Shown one piece after another: positions 8,582 to 17,738 of a DNA stretch of 64,000 bases. The stretch spans positions 1 through 64,000 of the forward strand of contig JAABSX010000013.1 of assembly GCA_011390205.1 (NCBI GenBank), written 5' to 3'. Origin of the DNA: Microscillaceae bacterium (lineage in GTDB: Bacteria; Bacteroidota; Bacteroidia; Cytophagales; Microscillaceae). The notes under the pieces were generated by a model. It was not told the origin of the DNA. It saw nothing but the letters and a program-made list of their open reading frames with translations, and did no database searches. Position 1 is the first letter of the stretch, and every line of letters starts with the position of its first letter. The position numbers and the translations under genes were made by a program.

Positions 8582-10381
8582 TTAGAATTTGTAAGCACCT
8601 TCTTTATTGAGTACGTCTGCCAAGCGGCGGCGTGCTGCTTTGGCATTGAAAGGCTGTGTTTGCGTCAGTTTTTGTAAAGTGCTCGCAAGCCCCACATACA
8701 TTTTGCCTTCTGCAAAAGCACTCAAAGCATTTTTGCCAGCTACCCAAAGCTTATCTGCGGCATCTTGCAGGTAAATGCGGGTCATGTCTATCTGATGTGC
8801 ACAAGCCTCTTCGCCACGTGTGCCGATGAGCTTCTCAGTACGCAAAAGGGCTGATTCGGCAGCATAAGTTTCTATCATCATGTCGGCAAGGTTCAGAGAG
8901 ACCTCTTGCTCTTCAGCAAATCTAGCCTGTAAGGTCTGCACGGCAGCACCTGTGATAAGCAAGGTCGCTTTTTTGAGATTGCTCATCAATGCTTTTTCGT
9001 ATTCAAAGAAAGTATCGCTTGCCTGAGCGGCTTTTAGCTCCCCATTTTGTAGTTCTTTTTGTACTTCTTGGATTGCAGCCATGGCATTCAATTCCCCTTT
9101 CATGGCACGCTTGACGACTGTACCGATAGAAAGCATACGGTTGATTTCGTTGGTACCTTCAAAGATACGATTGATGCGAGAATCACGGTAGCAAAGCTCT
9201 GCGGGTGCATCTGCAGAGTAGCCCATTCCACCGAATACTTGTACGGTTTCATCTGCTACATAATCGAGCATTTCGGAGCCGTGTACTTTCATCATGGCAC
9301 ACTCAATGGCAAACTGCTCAAAGCTTTTGAGTTTGGCTTGTGCCTCATCCATTCCTTCGGCATTGAATGCTTCTATGCAGTCATCTATGTTTTGCCCAGC
9401 ACGATAAGCGGCTGATTCTGAGGCATATATACGAGTGGCCATTTGTGCTAGTTTGTGCTGAACAGCTCCAAAATTGGCGATTGCTTGCCCAAACTGCTTG
9501 CGTTCGTTGGCATATTTGATGGAGTGTCCGAGGGCTTCTTTTGCTCCGCCCACATTAGAAGCACCTAGCTTGATACGACCAATGTTGAGGATATTCACAG
9601 CGATTTTAAAGCCATTTTCACGCTCAGAGAGCATGTTTTCTGTGGGTACTTTGCAATCTGTGAAAAATACTTGGCGGGTATCAGAGCCACTGATGCCTAG
9701 TTTTTTCTCAGGTTCGTTCATCGTGATGCCTTCGTAAGTACGCTCTACGATGAAGGCAGTCAATTTTTTGTCATTGTCTATTTTGGCAAATACGATGAGC
9801 AAATCTGCAAATCCGCCATTGGTAATCCACATTTTTTGTCCGTTGAGGATGTAGTGTTTGCCATCTTCTGTGAGCACTGCCTTGGTTTTGCCAGAGTTGG
9901 CATCTGAGCCAGAGTCAGGCTCGGTGAGGCAGTAGCAGGCTTTCCACTCGCCAGAGGCAAGTTTGGGGAGATATTTGCTCTTTTGGGCTTCATTGCCATA
10001 GTATTGAATGGGCAAAGTGCCGATGCCTGTGTGTGCTGAGATGGCTACGGCAAATGAGTGTGCACCACCCACAGACTCAGCCACGAGCATAGAGGAGTTA
10101 AAATCCATTCCGAAGCCTTCATATTCTGGTGGCACGCCTACGGCAAGTAAACCTAGCTCACCTGCTTTTTCTAGCAAGCCCGCCATGCGTGCAGGGTCTT
10201 TGGCAGCTTCTATCTCACGGAGGTTGGGCGTGATTTCTTTCTCAATAAAATCAAGGCAGGTTTGTGCCATCATTCTTTGCTCTTCACCAAATTCTTCGGG
10301 GATGAAAACTTGTGAAGAAGGGATGTCTTTAATCAAAAATTCACCACCTTTTACGAGTTCTTTTTGCTCTATTGCTTCCAT
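8582..10381 (-). CDS. Acyl-CoA dehydrogenase, long form with C-terminal extension
   Basis: An FAD enzyme for the first step of fatty-acid beta-oxidation (2,3-desaturation of acyl-CoA). The ~600 residues match the VLCAD/FadE-like Bacteroidota form: an N-terminal helical domain, the FAD-binding CYCLTEPDSGSDANSGKT segment, the WITNGGFADLL strand, and the signature FGGMGYSADAPAELCYRDSRINRIFEGT with the catalytic Glu region. A ~170-residue C-terminal helical domain (TLLITGAAVQTL onward) is typical of the membrane-associated branch. ATG at 10381 gives the normal N-terminus. A possible -7 box (TATATTTG) lies at 10428-10435 without a clear -33 element. A second, shorter paralogue is encoded at 22.2 kb. 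Confidence 0.94.
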   Translation of the reverse strand: MEAIEQKELVKGGEFLIKDIPSSQVFIPEEFGEEQRMMAQTCLDFIEKEITPNLREIEAAKDPARMAGLLEKAGELGLLAVGVPPEYEGFGMDFNSSMLVAESVGGAHSFAVAISAHTGIGTLPIQYYGNEAQKSKYLPKLASGEWKACYCLTEPDSGSDANSGKTKAVLTEDGKHYILNGQKMWITNGGFADLLIVFAKIDNDKKLTAFIVERTYEGITMNEPEKKLGISGSDTRQVFFTDCKVPTENMLSERENGFKIAVNILNIGRIKLGASNVGGAKEALGHSIKYANERKQFGQAIANFGAVQHKLAQMATRIYASESAAYRAGQNIDDCIEAFNAEGMDEAQAKLKSFEQFAIECAMMKVHGSEMLDYVADETVQVFGGMGYSADAPAELCYRDSRINRIFEGTNEINRMLSIGTVVKRAMKGELNAMAAIQEVQKELQNGELKAAQASDTFFEYEKALMSNLKKATLLITGAAVQTLQARFAEEQEVSLNLADMMIETYAAESALLRTEKLIGTRGEEACAHQIDMTRIYLQDAADKLWVAGKNALSAFAEGKMYVGLASTLQKLTQTQPFNAKAARRRLADVLNKEGAYKF

Positions 10382-10513
10382 ATTTTGTGTAATTTATCTA
10401 AAAATGTACTTAAATTTATATTATCTTCAAATATACAAAAAAATGTTATGCGTGCATACTATTATCTTAAATTTTTTTACATATTTTAAGGTCAGTATTT
10501 TTGTCTTTATAAA

Positions 10514-10897
10514 TCAGTGGCTGAGAATCTTTGCCATATCTACCTGAAACTGCTCTATGACGATAATTTCTCGGTCGGTGATGCCTGAGACACCCCCTAC
10601 TTTCTCGAGCAATGACACAAATTTTTCGGCAAGCTCTGCTGAGAGTGCTTGTTTGTTTTGTTTGAAGGTATAAATTGCACGGTTATAGCTTTGCTCTAGA
10701 GTGGGTTTTTGCTCATTTTGGTCTAAATACTCAAACCTATCAATGGCAGCCCAGCCTTCTCCCCTGAGTTCTTCTTTGACAGCTTCTCTAAAAACCGTTC
10801 TTTCTAATTGCGTAAGCAAACTATCACTCCGTGCGATGACATAGGCAAGCTCTCCGATAGCACGGTATAGGTTGTTTTTCTCTAAAGAAATATTCAT
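10514..10897 (-). CDS. TerB-like small helical protein
   Basis: 127 residues, no signal peptide or membrane segment, predicted all-helical. The N-terminal pattern ELAYVIARSDSLLTQLERTVFREAVKEEL resembles the TerB / tellurite-resistance fold, where a helix with an acidic end is followed by an ExxxF segment. The C-terminal DREIIVIEQFQVDMAKIL is a compatible final helix. TerB-fold proteins are often metal-binding or envelope-stress linked, but the exact role here is unknown. It stands alone between the acyl-CoA dehydrogenase and the DUF5686 gene. The TerB assignment rests on pattern only. Confidence 0.6.
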   Translation of the reverse strand: MNISLEKNNLYRAIGELAYVIARSDSLLTQLERTVFREAVKEELRGEGWAAIDRFEYLDQNEQKPTLEQSYNRAIYTFKQNKQALSAELAEKFVSLLEKVGGVSGITDREIIVIEQFQVDMAKILSH

Positions 10898-11024
10898 CTT
10901 TATGGCTTATTTTTATTTTAAAAGTGAAGATACAATTTCTCTACAAAAAATACTTCGTTGCTTACAAAAAAATATCTACCAAGTATAAAAATAAAGTCAA
11001 GCTCCTGATAATCAAATACCTGTC

Positions 11025-13460
11025 TTAAAAGCCAAAGCCGATTCTAAAGCCAGTATTTAGAGGCCTGCCTGTCTGCAAAGCACTGATAAAATCTACCCTC
11101 AAGATTTTAAATATATGCTCTATGCCTAGGCTCAGTTCTAAATAATGTCTAGTATCTTCGGTATAGAGGTAATTGGCACTTACTACAGCCTGCCATTTGA
11201 GTTTTTTGAAAAGCGGAATGGCATTGAATAAAAAGCCTTCAAAATGGTGCTCAAAATTACTGAGTACATAGGTTTGATTGGTGCTAAGGCGGTAATAATC
11301 CAATAGCTGAAACCCTCCAAAGGCATTTCTATAAAAAATGGTCTGATTGCCCAAAAAATGTCTGTAATCTATGAAAGTCATCTTGGAGTTATTGAGAAAA
11401 GAAGCTACTTCTAGGTTGTATTCCATATTGCCGACTACTCCCAGACTTAGGCTCTGAAATACGCCCAATGTCAAAAAATCATAGTTTACATCACTGCCCA
11501 GCATTGCGATTCCTTTTCTATAATTTATCCGAAGTGTAGGCAGGTTAGATTCAATGACAAACAATCTGTCAGGGTATCGGGCATATTTTTGCTTAAAATT
11601 AATCAACAAAACCGCCCCAAAGGTGAGTGCTTGGTTCTGCTCAAAGGCAGCATTGATGTTTTCACGCGTGGCAGGCACATTGGGTGTAAATTCTCTGTTT
11701 TTTACATCTCTGAAGCTGTAGTCTGAGTTGTTTTCCATTGGATCTCGGCTGGCATATTCTAGCTCTGTAAAAAGTCTCAGGCTTTTAAAAAAACGCTGTT
11801 GGTAGCGGACTTTTCCATACGTTTTCTCATATATCTTCAAAAAATTTTGCTCCATAAACAGCGTATAAACCGAATTGACGAAGGGTGAAATAGACTGCAC
11901 TCGGCTGATTTGCTCTATGTATCTCCCTCCTTCTAATGAGATTTGTGCATTTTGGAGCGGATTAAATCGGTAAGCAGCCGCTACTTTTGCCTGCAAACGT
12001 TGGTTGGCAAAGCCATAACGCAAAGTGGGTTGTATAGAAAAATAACGGCGGTCTTCATAGTTTTTTTGGTAGTCTATCGTAAAGTCAGTTACCAATCCTT
12101 CTACAGTATTGAACTGAAAAGTGCTAAAAATAGGCTGAAAGGAAATCGTCTTTTTTCGTGCAGTATTTCGGTAGGTGTAGCCCGCCCACAGCACTTCACC
12201 CACCGAGATTCGGTTTCGCGCTCTGTCTAAAGAATCTCTGTAAATCGGTGATTGGCGGATAATCTGCAGGCTGTCTTTGCGCTGATAGTCTTTGGTTTCT
12301 TCTAGAGTAAGGGGCACAGGGCGAATCTGTTCCCAGTAAGTAGAATCCTTTTTATTAGATTCCTTTTCTACGGTGATGACTTCTTTTCCAAAATATTTTT
12401 TGGGGAAGGCTGGCTCTACTACATAATCAGAATATATAAAAGCAAAATAGCCATTGCCTTTAAAACCAAACCCATCTGCACTAAAGAAAAACTTTTGGGA
12501 AAGCGGCAGCCAGACATCACTCTCTGCCACAGGTGCATAGACCTGCTGCACAGTGATAGAATCTACAAACTCTACACTTCCTTTTTTGAGAAATAAATCT
12601 GTGCTATGAATCCGCCAGGTACCTTCTGTAATATAAATAAACCCTGAATAAGCGGGGGCAGATTTACGCCTTGGGATGACCCTGATTTTATTAATCAATA
12701 TGCCATTTTGATAAAAAGCCCCTTCTAATCTATACCTATAATAAGCCATCGCATTGGCTGCAATAGGTGAAACTAGGCCTCGCTCGGTCAGGTCTTTGGC
12801 ACTGATATTTTCATATAGATTGAGCCATGCATCTGTGGCTTGGTTAAAACTAAACCCTCGGCTGTCACCGCTTACTTTGGAGGCTATCATGCGTTCTTTG
12901 TATTGGTTGGGCTGCTGATAGCTCAGCTCAGAATATGACTCGGAGAGATAGACAATGCCCGTGTCGACATCTATTCGAACCCCCATAAAGCGATTAGGTT
13001 TTTCGCTGAGGCGCTGAAGCCCTTTGATATAGACCTTGCATTGATAAGATTTGAGCTCTTCTTCTAAGTAATATTTTCGCTTTTGTTGGGCTTGTTGGAT
13101 GATGGCATAGGCGGGGTCTTTGTCATTTACCTCCACTATGATTTCTTTGAGCATCATCGCCTCAGTGCTCAGAATGATGTCCAGAAGAATGTCTTCACCT
13201 GCCAACACTACCTCTTGGCTTTGCGTCTTGAAGCCCACATACTGAAACACCAAGGTATAAGTACCAGGGGCTAGTTTGAGCAAGTAGTCTCCTTCTTCAT
13301 TGGTGGTAGTGCCTATGTTGGTGTTTTCTACATAAAGGGCTGCAAACTCCATAGGCGAGCCTTGTGCATCCGTAACTCGCCCTTTGATATTTGCTTTTTG
13401 GGCAAAAACGCCTTCTGAAAGAGATAGAAATAAGAAAATGATTAAAAAGCAATATTTCAT
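11025..13460 (-). CDS. DUF5686 outer-membrane protein with carboxypeptidase-like domain
   Basis: 811 residues with a signal peptide (MKYCFLIIFLFLSLSEGVFAQ). Residues ~24-110 form a carboxypeptidase-regulatory-like (CarboxypepD_reg) beta-sandwich: IKGRVTDAQGSPMEFAALYV, then GTYTLVFQYVGF. The remaining ~690 residues are the DUF5686 family, which ends in an extended beta-rich half that I expect to form an outer-membrane barrel, closing in an aromatic Phe (FRIGFGF). Function is not established for the family. A possible -7 box (TATATTTG) lies at 13487-13494. The gene is followed on the same strand by the TerB-like gene, with ~130 bases between them. Confidence 0.85.
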   Translation of the reverse strand: MKYCFLIIFLFLSLSEGVFAQKANIKGRVTDAQGSPMEFAALYVENTNIGTTTNEEGDYLLKLAPGTYTLVFQYVGFKTQSQEVVLAGEDILLDIILSTEAMMLKEIIVEVNDKDPAYAIIQQAQQKRKYYLEEELKSYQCKVYIKGLQRLSEKPNRFMGVRIDVDTGIVYLSESYSELSYQQPNQYKERMIASKVSGDSRGFSFNQATDAWLNLYENISAKDLTERGLVSPIAANAMAYYRYRLEGAFYQNGILINKIRVIPRRKSAPAYSGFIYITEGTWRIHSTDLFLKKGSVEFVDSITVQQVYAPVAESDVWLPLSQKFFFSADGFGFKGNGYFAFIYSDYVVEPAFPKKYFGKEVITVEKESNKKDSTYWEQIRPVPLTLEETKDYQRKDSLQIIRQSPIYRDSLDRARNRISVGEVLWAGYTYRNTARKKTISFQPIFSTFQFNTVEGLVTDFTIDYQKNYEDRRYFSIQPTLRYGFANQRLQAKVAAAYRFNPLQNAQISLEGGRYIEQISRVQSISPFVNSVYTLFMEQNFLKIYEKTYGKVRYQQRFFKSLRLFTELEYASRDPMENNSDYSFRDVKNREFTPNVPATRENINAAFEQNQALTFGAVLLINFKQKYARYPDRLFVIESNLPTLRINYRKGIAMLGSDVNYDFLTLGVFQSLSLGVVGNMEYNLEVASFLNNSKMTFIDYRHFLGNQTIFYRNAFGGFQLLDYYRLSTNQTYVLSNFEHHFEGFLFNAIPLFKKLKWQAVVSANYLYTEDTRHYLELSLGIEHIFKILRVDFISALQTGRPLNTGFRIGFGF

Positions 13461-13496
13461 GAATCAATGGTTTGTTTTTATAACAACAAATATAAT

Positions 13497-13526
13497 AAAA
13501 AAAGCCACTCTTAATAAGTAGCTTTT
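13497..13526 (-). terminator. Terminator-like hairpin, copy 1, downstream of the Rpn remnant
   Basis: On the minus strand AAAAGCTACT pairs with AGTGGCTTTT (one mismatch), followed by a T run. It is almost the same sequence as the hairpin at 13863-13893: the left arm AAAAAAGCCACTCTT and right arm AGTAGCTTTT are identical in both copies and in the same orientation. Confidence 0.65.
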
Positions 13527-13578
13527 GCTGATAATGAGATAAGAAAGTAATCATTTAACTAGAAAATTTTGTCTGAAG

Positions 13579-13818
13579 TTAAGTGATTTTCTCTACGCTC
13601 AAGCCTGTGTAAGCAGCTATTTTTCCGATGGCCACCTTGTCTTTTGACAGTTCTTTTACAATCTCAATTACTTTTTGTTCAATAGCTTCTTCTACTGCTG
13701 TATCTATCACATTTTTTAAATCTCGGTAGTATTTTAAGCTATCTTGATTATTGTGTACTTCTTCTTCGAGTATTTTTTTAAAGCCAAAATCTGTAAAAAG
13801 ATTGATATATTTGTCCAT
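13579..13818 (-). pseudogene. Internally deleted Rpn/PD-(D/E)XK transposase-family remnant
   Basis: The first ~18 residues, MDKYINLFTDFGFKKILEE, are the characteristic N-terminus of the Rpn/PDDEXK_2 recombination-promoting nuclease family common in Bacteroidota. After a short junction the sequence continues with the family's C-terminal part, SLKYYRDLKNVIDTAVEEA, then a helix and AAYTGLSVEKIT. Full-length members have about 300 residues; here only 79 remain and the nuclease core between the two ends is missing. The reading frame is kept across the junction, so a small protein could still be made, but it cannot be a nuclease. The start is the ATG at 13818; an in-frame ATG at 13854 is not part of the family. 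Confidence 0.8.
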
Positions 13819-13862
13819 TTTGATACTGTTATTTAGATGGTTGAAGATAAGCAAATCCCATC

Positions 13863-13893
13863 AAAAAAGCCACTCTTTTGGGAGTAGCTTTTT
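13863..13893 (-). terminator. Terminator downstream of icd (hairpin copy 2)
   Basis: On the minus strand AAAAGCTACTC and GAGTGGCTTTT pair with one mismatch around a short loop, then TTTTTT follows. It lies 24 bases after the icd stop. Confidence 0.8.
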
Positions 13894-13916
13894 CTAAAAA
13901 ACAAATAAAAAGAGAA

Positions 13917-15182
13917 TTACATATTTTTGATGACTTCATTCCCAAATTCAGAGCATTTGAGCAAAGTAGCCCCTTCCATTTGTCTATGAAAATCATAGGT
14001 TACTTTTTTAGACGCAATCGCTGCCTCTAAGCCTTTGTAAATGGCATTGGCTGCTTCTTGCCAGCCAAGATATTCTAGCATCAGAGCACCTGACAAGATT
14101 ACGGAGCCTGGGTTTACTTTGTCTAAGCCTGCATACTTGGGGGCTGTGCCGTGGGTCGCCTCAAAGATGGCATGCCCTGTGGTATAATTGATATTGGCAC
14201 CTGGAGCAATGCCGATACCTCCTACGATGGCAGCAAGTGCATCAGAGATATAATCTCCGTTAAGGTTCATCGTAGCAATAACATCATATTCGGCGGGACG
14301 AGTCAGAATCTGCTGTAAGAAAGCATCTGCAATCACATCTTTGACGATGACCTTACCAGCGGCTTTGGCATCAGATTGTGCCTTGTCTGCGGCTTCTTTG
14401 CCTTTTTCTTCACTGATGCGGTCATATTGAGACCAAGTAAATACTTTATCTCCAAATTCACGCTCTGCAAGTGCATAGCCGTAGTTTTTGAAAGCACCTT
14501 CCGTAAATTTCATGATATTGCCTTTGTGCACAATCGTAAGCGAGGGGCGCTTGTTGGCAATGGTATATTCTAGGGCACTTCTGATAAGTCTTTCAGAGCC
14601 TTCCTTAGAAATAGGTTTGATGCCAATAGAGGATGTTTCGGGGAAGCGGATTTTGTTTACCCCCATTGTATTGACGAGAAAATCGATGACTTTTTTAGTA
14701 TCTGCCTCACCATTCATCCATTCTATGCCCGAATAAACATCTTCGGTATTTTCTCTAAAAATGACCATATCACAGGTAGAGGGGTCTTTAACAGGGGAAG
14801 GTACTCCTTCAAACCATCTTACAGGGCGTACACAAGCATAAAGGTCAAGTTGCTGACGTAGGGCTACGTTGAGTGAGCGAATGCCACCACCTACGGGGGT
14901 AGTCAATGGCCCTTTGATACCGACTAAATATTCATTAAAAGCGTCTAGAGTAGCTTGCGGAAGCCATTCTCCAGAGACATTGAAAGATTTTTCACCAGCC
15001 ATGACCTCTTTCCAGATAATTTTCTTGGTGTTACCATAGGCTTTTTCTACGGCTGCATTGATTACTTTTTGAGAAGAAGCCCAGATATCAGGCCCTGTAC
15101 CATCTCCTTCTATAAAAGGAACAATGGGTTGATTAGGAACGATTAATTTCCCGTTTTGAATACTTATTTTTTCTCCGTTCAT
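13917..15182 (-). CDS. icd: Isocitrate dehydrogenase (NADP)
   Basis: Oxidative decarboxylation of isocitrate to 2-oxoglutarate in the TCA cycle. The 421 residues from ATG 15182 align with the E. coli-type enzyme from the start ([18 protein letters not shown]). The substrate loop [14 protein letters not shown] includes the Ser that in E. coli is the phosphorylation site. [14 protein letters not shown] and the metal site [12 protein letters not shown] are present. [17 protein letters not shown] carries the Lys-Tyr pair associated with NADP use. An in-frame extension to 15341 was rejected because it is AT-rich and has no counterpart in the family. TATATTTG at 15264-15271 is a candidate -7 box. 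Confidence 0.95.
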   Translation of the reverse strand: MNGEKISIQNGKLIVPNQPIVPFIEGDGTGPDIWASSQKVINAAVEKAYGNTKKIIWKEVMAGEKSFNVSGEWLPQATLDAFNEYLVGIKGPLTTPVGGGIRSLNVALRQQLDLYACVRPVRWFEGVPSPVKDPSTCDMVIFRENTEDVYSGIEWMNGEADTKKVIDFLVNTMGVNKIRFPETSSIGIKPISKEGSERLIRSALEYTIANKRPSLTIVHKGNIMKFTEGAFKNYGYALAEREFGDKVFTWSQYDRISEEKGKEAADKAQSDAKAAGKVIVKDVIADAFLQQILTRPAEYDVIATMNLNGDYISDALAAIVGGIGIAPGANINYTTGHAIFEATHGTAPKYAGLDKVNPGSVILSGALMLEYLGWQEAANAIYKGLEAAIASKKVTYDFHRQMEGATLLKCSEFGNEVIKNM

Positions 15183-15522
15183 TATTTTATATAAAAAAAG
15201 TGAAAACTTATATTTGAAAAGTTTAATGCATAAACTTTTTTCAAAAAAAACATTTAATATGAGCAAATATAAGCTAAGTTTTTCAAAATTGAGGGTTGGA
15301 AAGTACAATTCGGGTAAATCTCTAAACATTTCACTAGACACTCTAGTTTTTTACTTTTGTCAATTTTAAGTAGGGATATTTTTTGTAGCTTTGTATCATC
15401 ATTAGATACATCTAACGCTCTATATTGTCTTATTTTTTGGTTAATTTTTTTGGTATTTTTAAGTAGAAAAGTCTAAAAAAATCTAAAAAATTTTCCTATT
15501 ACATAACTTAAATTTTATTGAA
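15183..15522. other. Divergent control region between icd and hisG
   Basis: 340 AT-rich bases. Candidate -7 boxes are TATATTTG on the minus strand (15264-15271, for icd) and TAGCTTTG on the plus strand (15386-15393, for hisG). The nearest TTG upstream of the latter is 26 bases away, longer than the usual 17-23. The implied hisG leader is ~120 bases. No His-codon leader peptide or clear attenuator stem was found. Confidence 0.4.
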
Positions 15523-16383
15523 TTGGAAAAGAAACTACGTCTAGCTATTCAGAAATCAGGTCGTCTGAGTGAGAATAGCTTAGATTTGATCAAACAGTGT
15601 GGCATCTCCTACACACAGGCATTCGGAAAGCTCAAAGCAGAAGCCAATAATTTCCCACTTGAGTTTTTATTTTTAAGAGATGATGATATCCCTAAATATG
15701 TAGCCAATGGCATTGCAGACATTGGGATTGTGGGTGAAAATGTATTGCTAGAAAAAAACGAAGCCGTAGAAGAGGTTTTGCCCCTAGGCTTCGCAAAATG
15801 CAGACTTTCTATAGCTGTCCCTCGTGATTTTTCATATAACAATATAGAAGATCTCAACGGAATGAAGATTGCCACTTCCTACCCCGTGATTCTTCAAAAA
15901 TATTTAAAAGAAAATGATGTAAATGCCCAAATACAAGAAATCAGTGGCTCTGTAGAAATAGCCCCAAGCATCGGGCTTGCCAAAGCAGTCTGTGACATCG
16001 TCAGCTCGGGCAGCACCCTTGTCAGCAACGGACTCAAAGAAGTAGAAGTCGTGTTTAAGTCGGAGGCTGTCTTAATCGCACATCCTCGGCTAGAAGAAGA
16101 ACAACAGCAAATCTTATCACAGCTTTTGTTCAGAATCAAGGCTGTACGCAAAGCCAAACAAAATAAGTACATCCTGATGAATGTACCTAATAAATCCATA
16201 GAAAAGGTCATCAAACTACTGCCAGGCATGAAAAGCCCCACAGTGATGCCCCTTGCAGATGAAGGCTGGAGTTCGCTACACTCAGTAGTGCAAGAAGATG
16301 AATTCTGGAAAGTCATCGAGCAGTTACAAGAACAAGGTGCAGAGGGAATCTTGGTAGTGCCTATCGAAAAAATGATTGTGTAG
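15523..16383 (+). CDS. hisG: ATP phosphoribosyltransferase, long form
   Basis: First step of histidine synthesis (PRPP + ATP). The 286 residues fit the long, self-sufficient HisG with a C-terminal regulatory ACT-like domain (~residues 210-286, KAVRKAKQNKYILMNVP onward), so no HisZ partner is required. The N-terminal LRLAIQKSGRLSENSLDL, the VGENVL segment and the PRPP-binding IVSSGSTLVSNGL loop are all present. The start codon is TTG at 15523, which alone gives the expected N-terminus MEKKLRLAIQKSGRL. It begins the plus-strand his cluster, with a 59-base gap to hisD. Confidence 0.95.
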   Translation: MEKKLRLAIQKSGRLSENSLDLIKQCGISYTQAFGKLKAEANNFPLEFLFLRDDDIPKYVANGIADIGIVGENVLLEKNEAVEEVLPLGFAKCRLSIAVPRDFSYNNIEDLNGMKIATSYPVILQKYLKENDVNAQIQEISGSVEIAPSIGLAKAVCDIVSSGSTLVSNGLKEVEVVFKSEAVLIAHPRLEEEQQQILSQLLFRIKAVRKAKQNKYILMNVPNKSIEKVIKLLPGMKSPTVMPLADEGWSSLHSVVQEDEFWKVIEQLQEQGAEGILVVPIEKMIV

Positions 16384-16442
16384 CTAAAAACTGACAGTTT
16401 ATAAACAAATAAATCATTGAAAGCCCTTAAATTAAGAAAGAC

Positions 16443-17738
16443 ATGATACAAAAAATAGTCCTCCCCCAAAAATCTGATTGGGCATCTCTCATTGAGCGTG
16501 CAGGCAAAAGCTACGAAGAACTACACCAAGCAGTAATGCCTATCATCCAAGATGTAAAAAAAGACGGCGATAGTGCAGTACGCCACTACATTGAGAAATT
16601 TGACAAAGTAAAAATCGAAGACTTCAAGGTAACCACTGCTGAATTTGAAGAAGCAGAAAAACAAGTAAGTGAAGAACTCAAAAAGGCCATCAAAGTGGCC
16701 AAATATAACATTGCCAAGTTCCATATTGCACAAAAAGAAGCCGTCAAAAAAATAGAAACCATGGAAGGGGTTGTTTGCTGGAGAAGAAGCACACCCATCG
16801 CCAAAGTAGGGCTATACATCCCAAGCCAAAGCGCCCCCCTATTTTCTACCATCCTGATGCTCGGCATCCCCGCAAACATGGCAGGCTGTGAAGAAATCGT
16901 GCTTTGCTCTACTCCTAACCAAGACGGCAGAATACACCCTGTGATACTCTACACGGCTAACTTGCTCAATATCACCAATGTATTCAAATGTGGTGGAGCA
17001 CAAGCCATCGCTGCCATGGCCTATGGCACTGAGACCATCCCACAGGTTTATAAAATCTTTGGCCCTAGCAACCAATATGTGACAGCCGCCAAACAATTAG
17101 TATCTGAGGATGGTGTGGCCATAGACATGACCGCTGGCCCTTCTGAGCTTTTGGTGATTGCCGATGAAACCGCCAACCCTGTGTTTGTGGCAGCAGATTT
17201 ACTCTCACAAGCAGAGCACGGACCCGATAGCCAAGTAGTGCTTGCATCACCCTCTGAAAAACTGGTAGATGAAGTACTTATAGAGCTTTCTAAGCAATTA
17301 GAAAAACTTCCTCGCCGTGAGATTGCCCGCCAGTCATTGTCAAAAAGCCGTGCCATTGTATTCAGAAGCAATGCCGAAGCCATGGACTTCTCCAATGAAT
17401 ATGCACCTGAGCACCTCATTATCTCTACTTCTAGTGAAGATCACATGGCTGAGAGAGTAGTCAATGCAGGCTCTGTATTCTTGGGAAATTACTCTCCTGA
17501 AAGTGTAGGAGATTATGCCTCTGGTACCAATCACACCCTGCCCACAGAGGGCTTTGCAAGGGTATTTAGTGGAGTGTCTTTAGATAGCTTTGTCAAAAAA
17601 ATTACTTTCCAAAAGCTGACTGCCAAGGGCATTCAGAATATCGGAGAAACCGTGCAAGTAATGGCAGAGGCAGAGGGACTACACGCCCACAAAAATGCAG
17701 TAACTGTACGTCTAAATGCACTCAAGAATGAAAACTGA
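16443..17738 (+). CDS. hisD: Histidinol dehydrogenase
   Basis: Zinc enzyme performing the last two oxidations, from L-histidinol to L-histidine. The 431 residues match the family. KVGLYIPSQSAPLFSTILM, the conserved GPSNQYVTAAK, the AEHGPDSQVVLA motif with the catalytic/zinc His, and NEYAPEHLII with the general-base Glu-His are all visible, as is GTNHTLPTEGFAR near the C-terminus. The 3' end overlaps hisC, indicating translational coupling. Confidence 0.96.
   Translation: MIQKIVLPQKSDWASLIERAGKSYEELHQAVMPIIQDVKKDGDSAVRHYIEKFDKVKIEDFKVTTAEFEEAEKQVSEELKKAIKVAKYNIAKFHIAQKEAVKKIETMEGVVCWRRSTPIAKVGLYIPSQSAPLFSTILMLGIPANMAGCEEIVLCSTPNQDGRIHPVILYTANLLNITNVFKCGGAQAIAAMAYGTETIPQVYKIFGPSNQYVTAAKQLVSEDGVAIDMTAGPSELLVIADETANPVFVAADLLSQAEHGPDSQVVLASPSEKLVDEVLIELSKQLEKLPRREIARQSLSKSRAIVFRSNAEAMDFSNEYAPEHLIISTSSEDHMAERVVNAGSVFLGNYSPESVGDYASGTNHTLPTEGFARVFSGVSLDSFVKKITFQKLTAKGIQNIGETVQVMAEAEGLHAHKNAVTVRLNALKNEN

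Noticed and set aside
10008-10547. 179-codon plus-strand ORF opposite the first acyl-CoA dehydrogenase
   Set aside because: Antisense to conserved coding sequence for most of its length and no family pattern.
15183-15341. 53-residue N-terminal extension of isocitrate dehydrogenase
   Set aside because: The sequence is AT-derived (Phe/Leu/Lys-rich) and not present in the family; ATG 15182 gives the canonical start.
15355-15393. Promoter for hisG (TTTTG ... TAGCTTTG)
   Set aside because: The -7 box is good, but the spacer of 26 bases exceeds the usual 17-23, so it is mentioned only as a possible -7 box.
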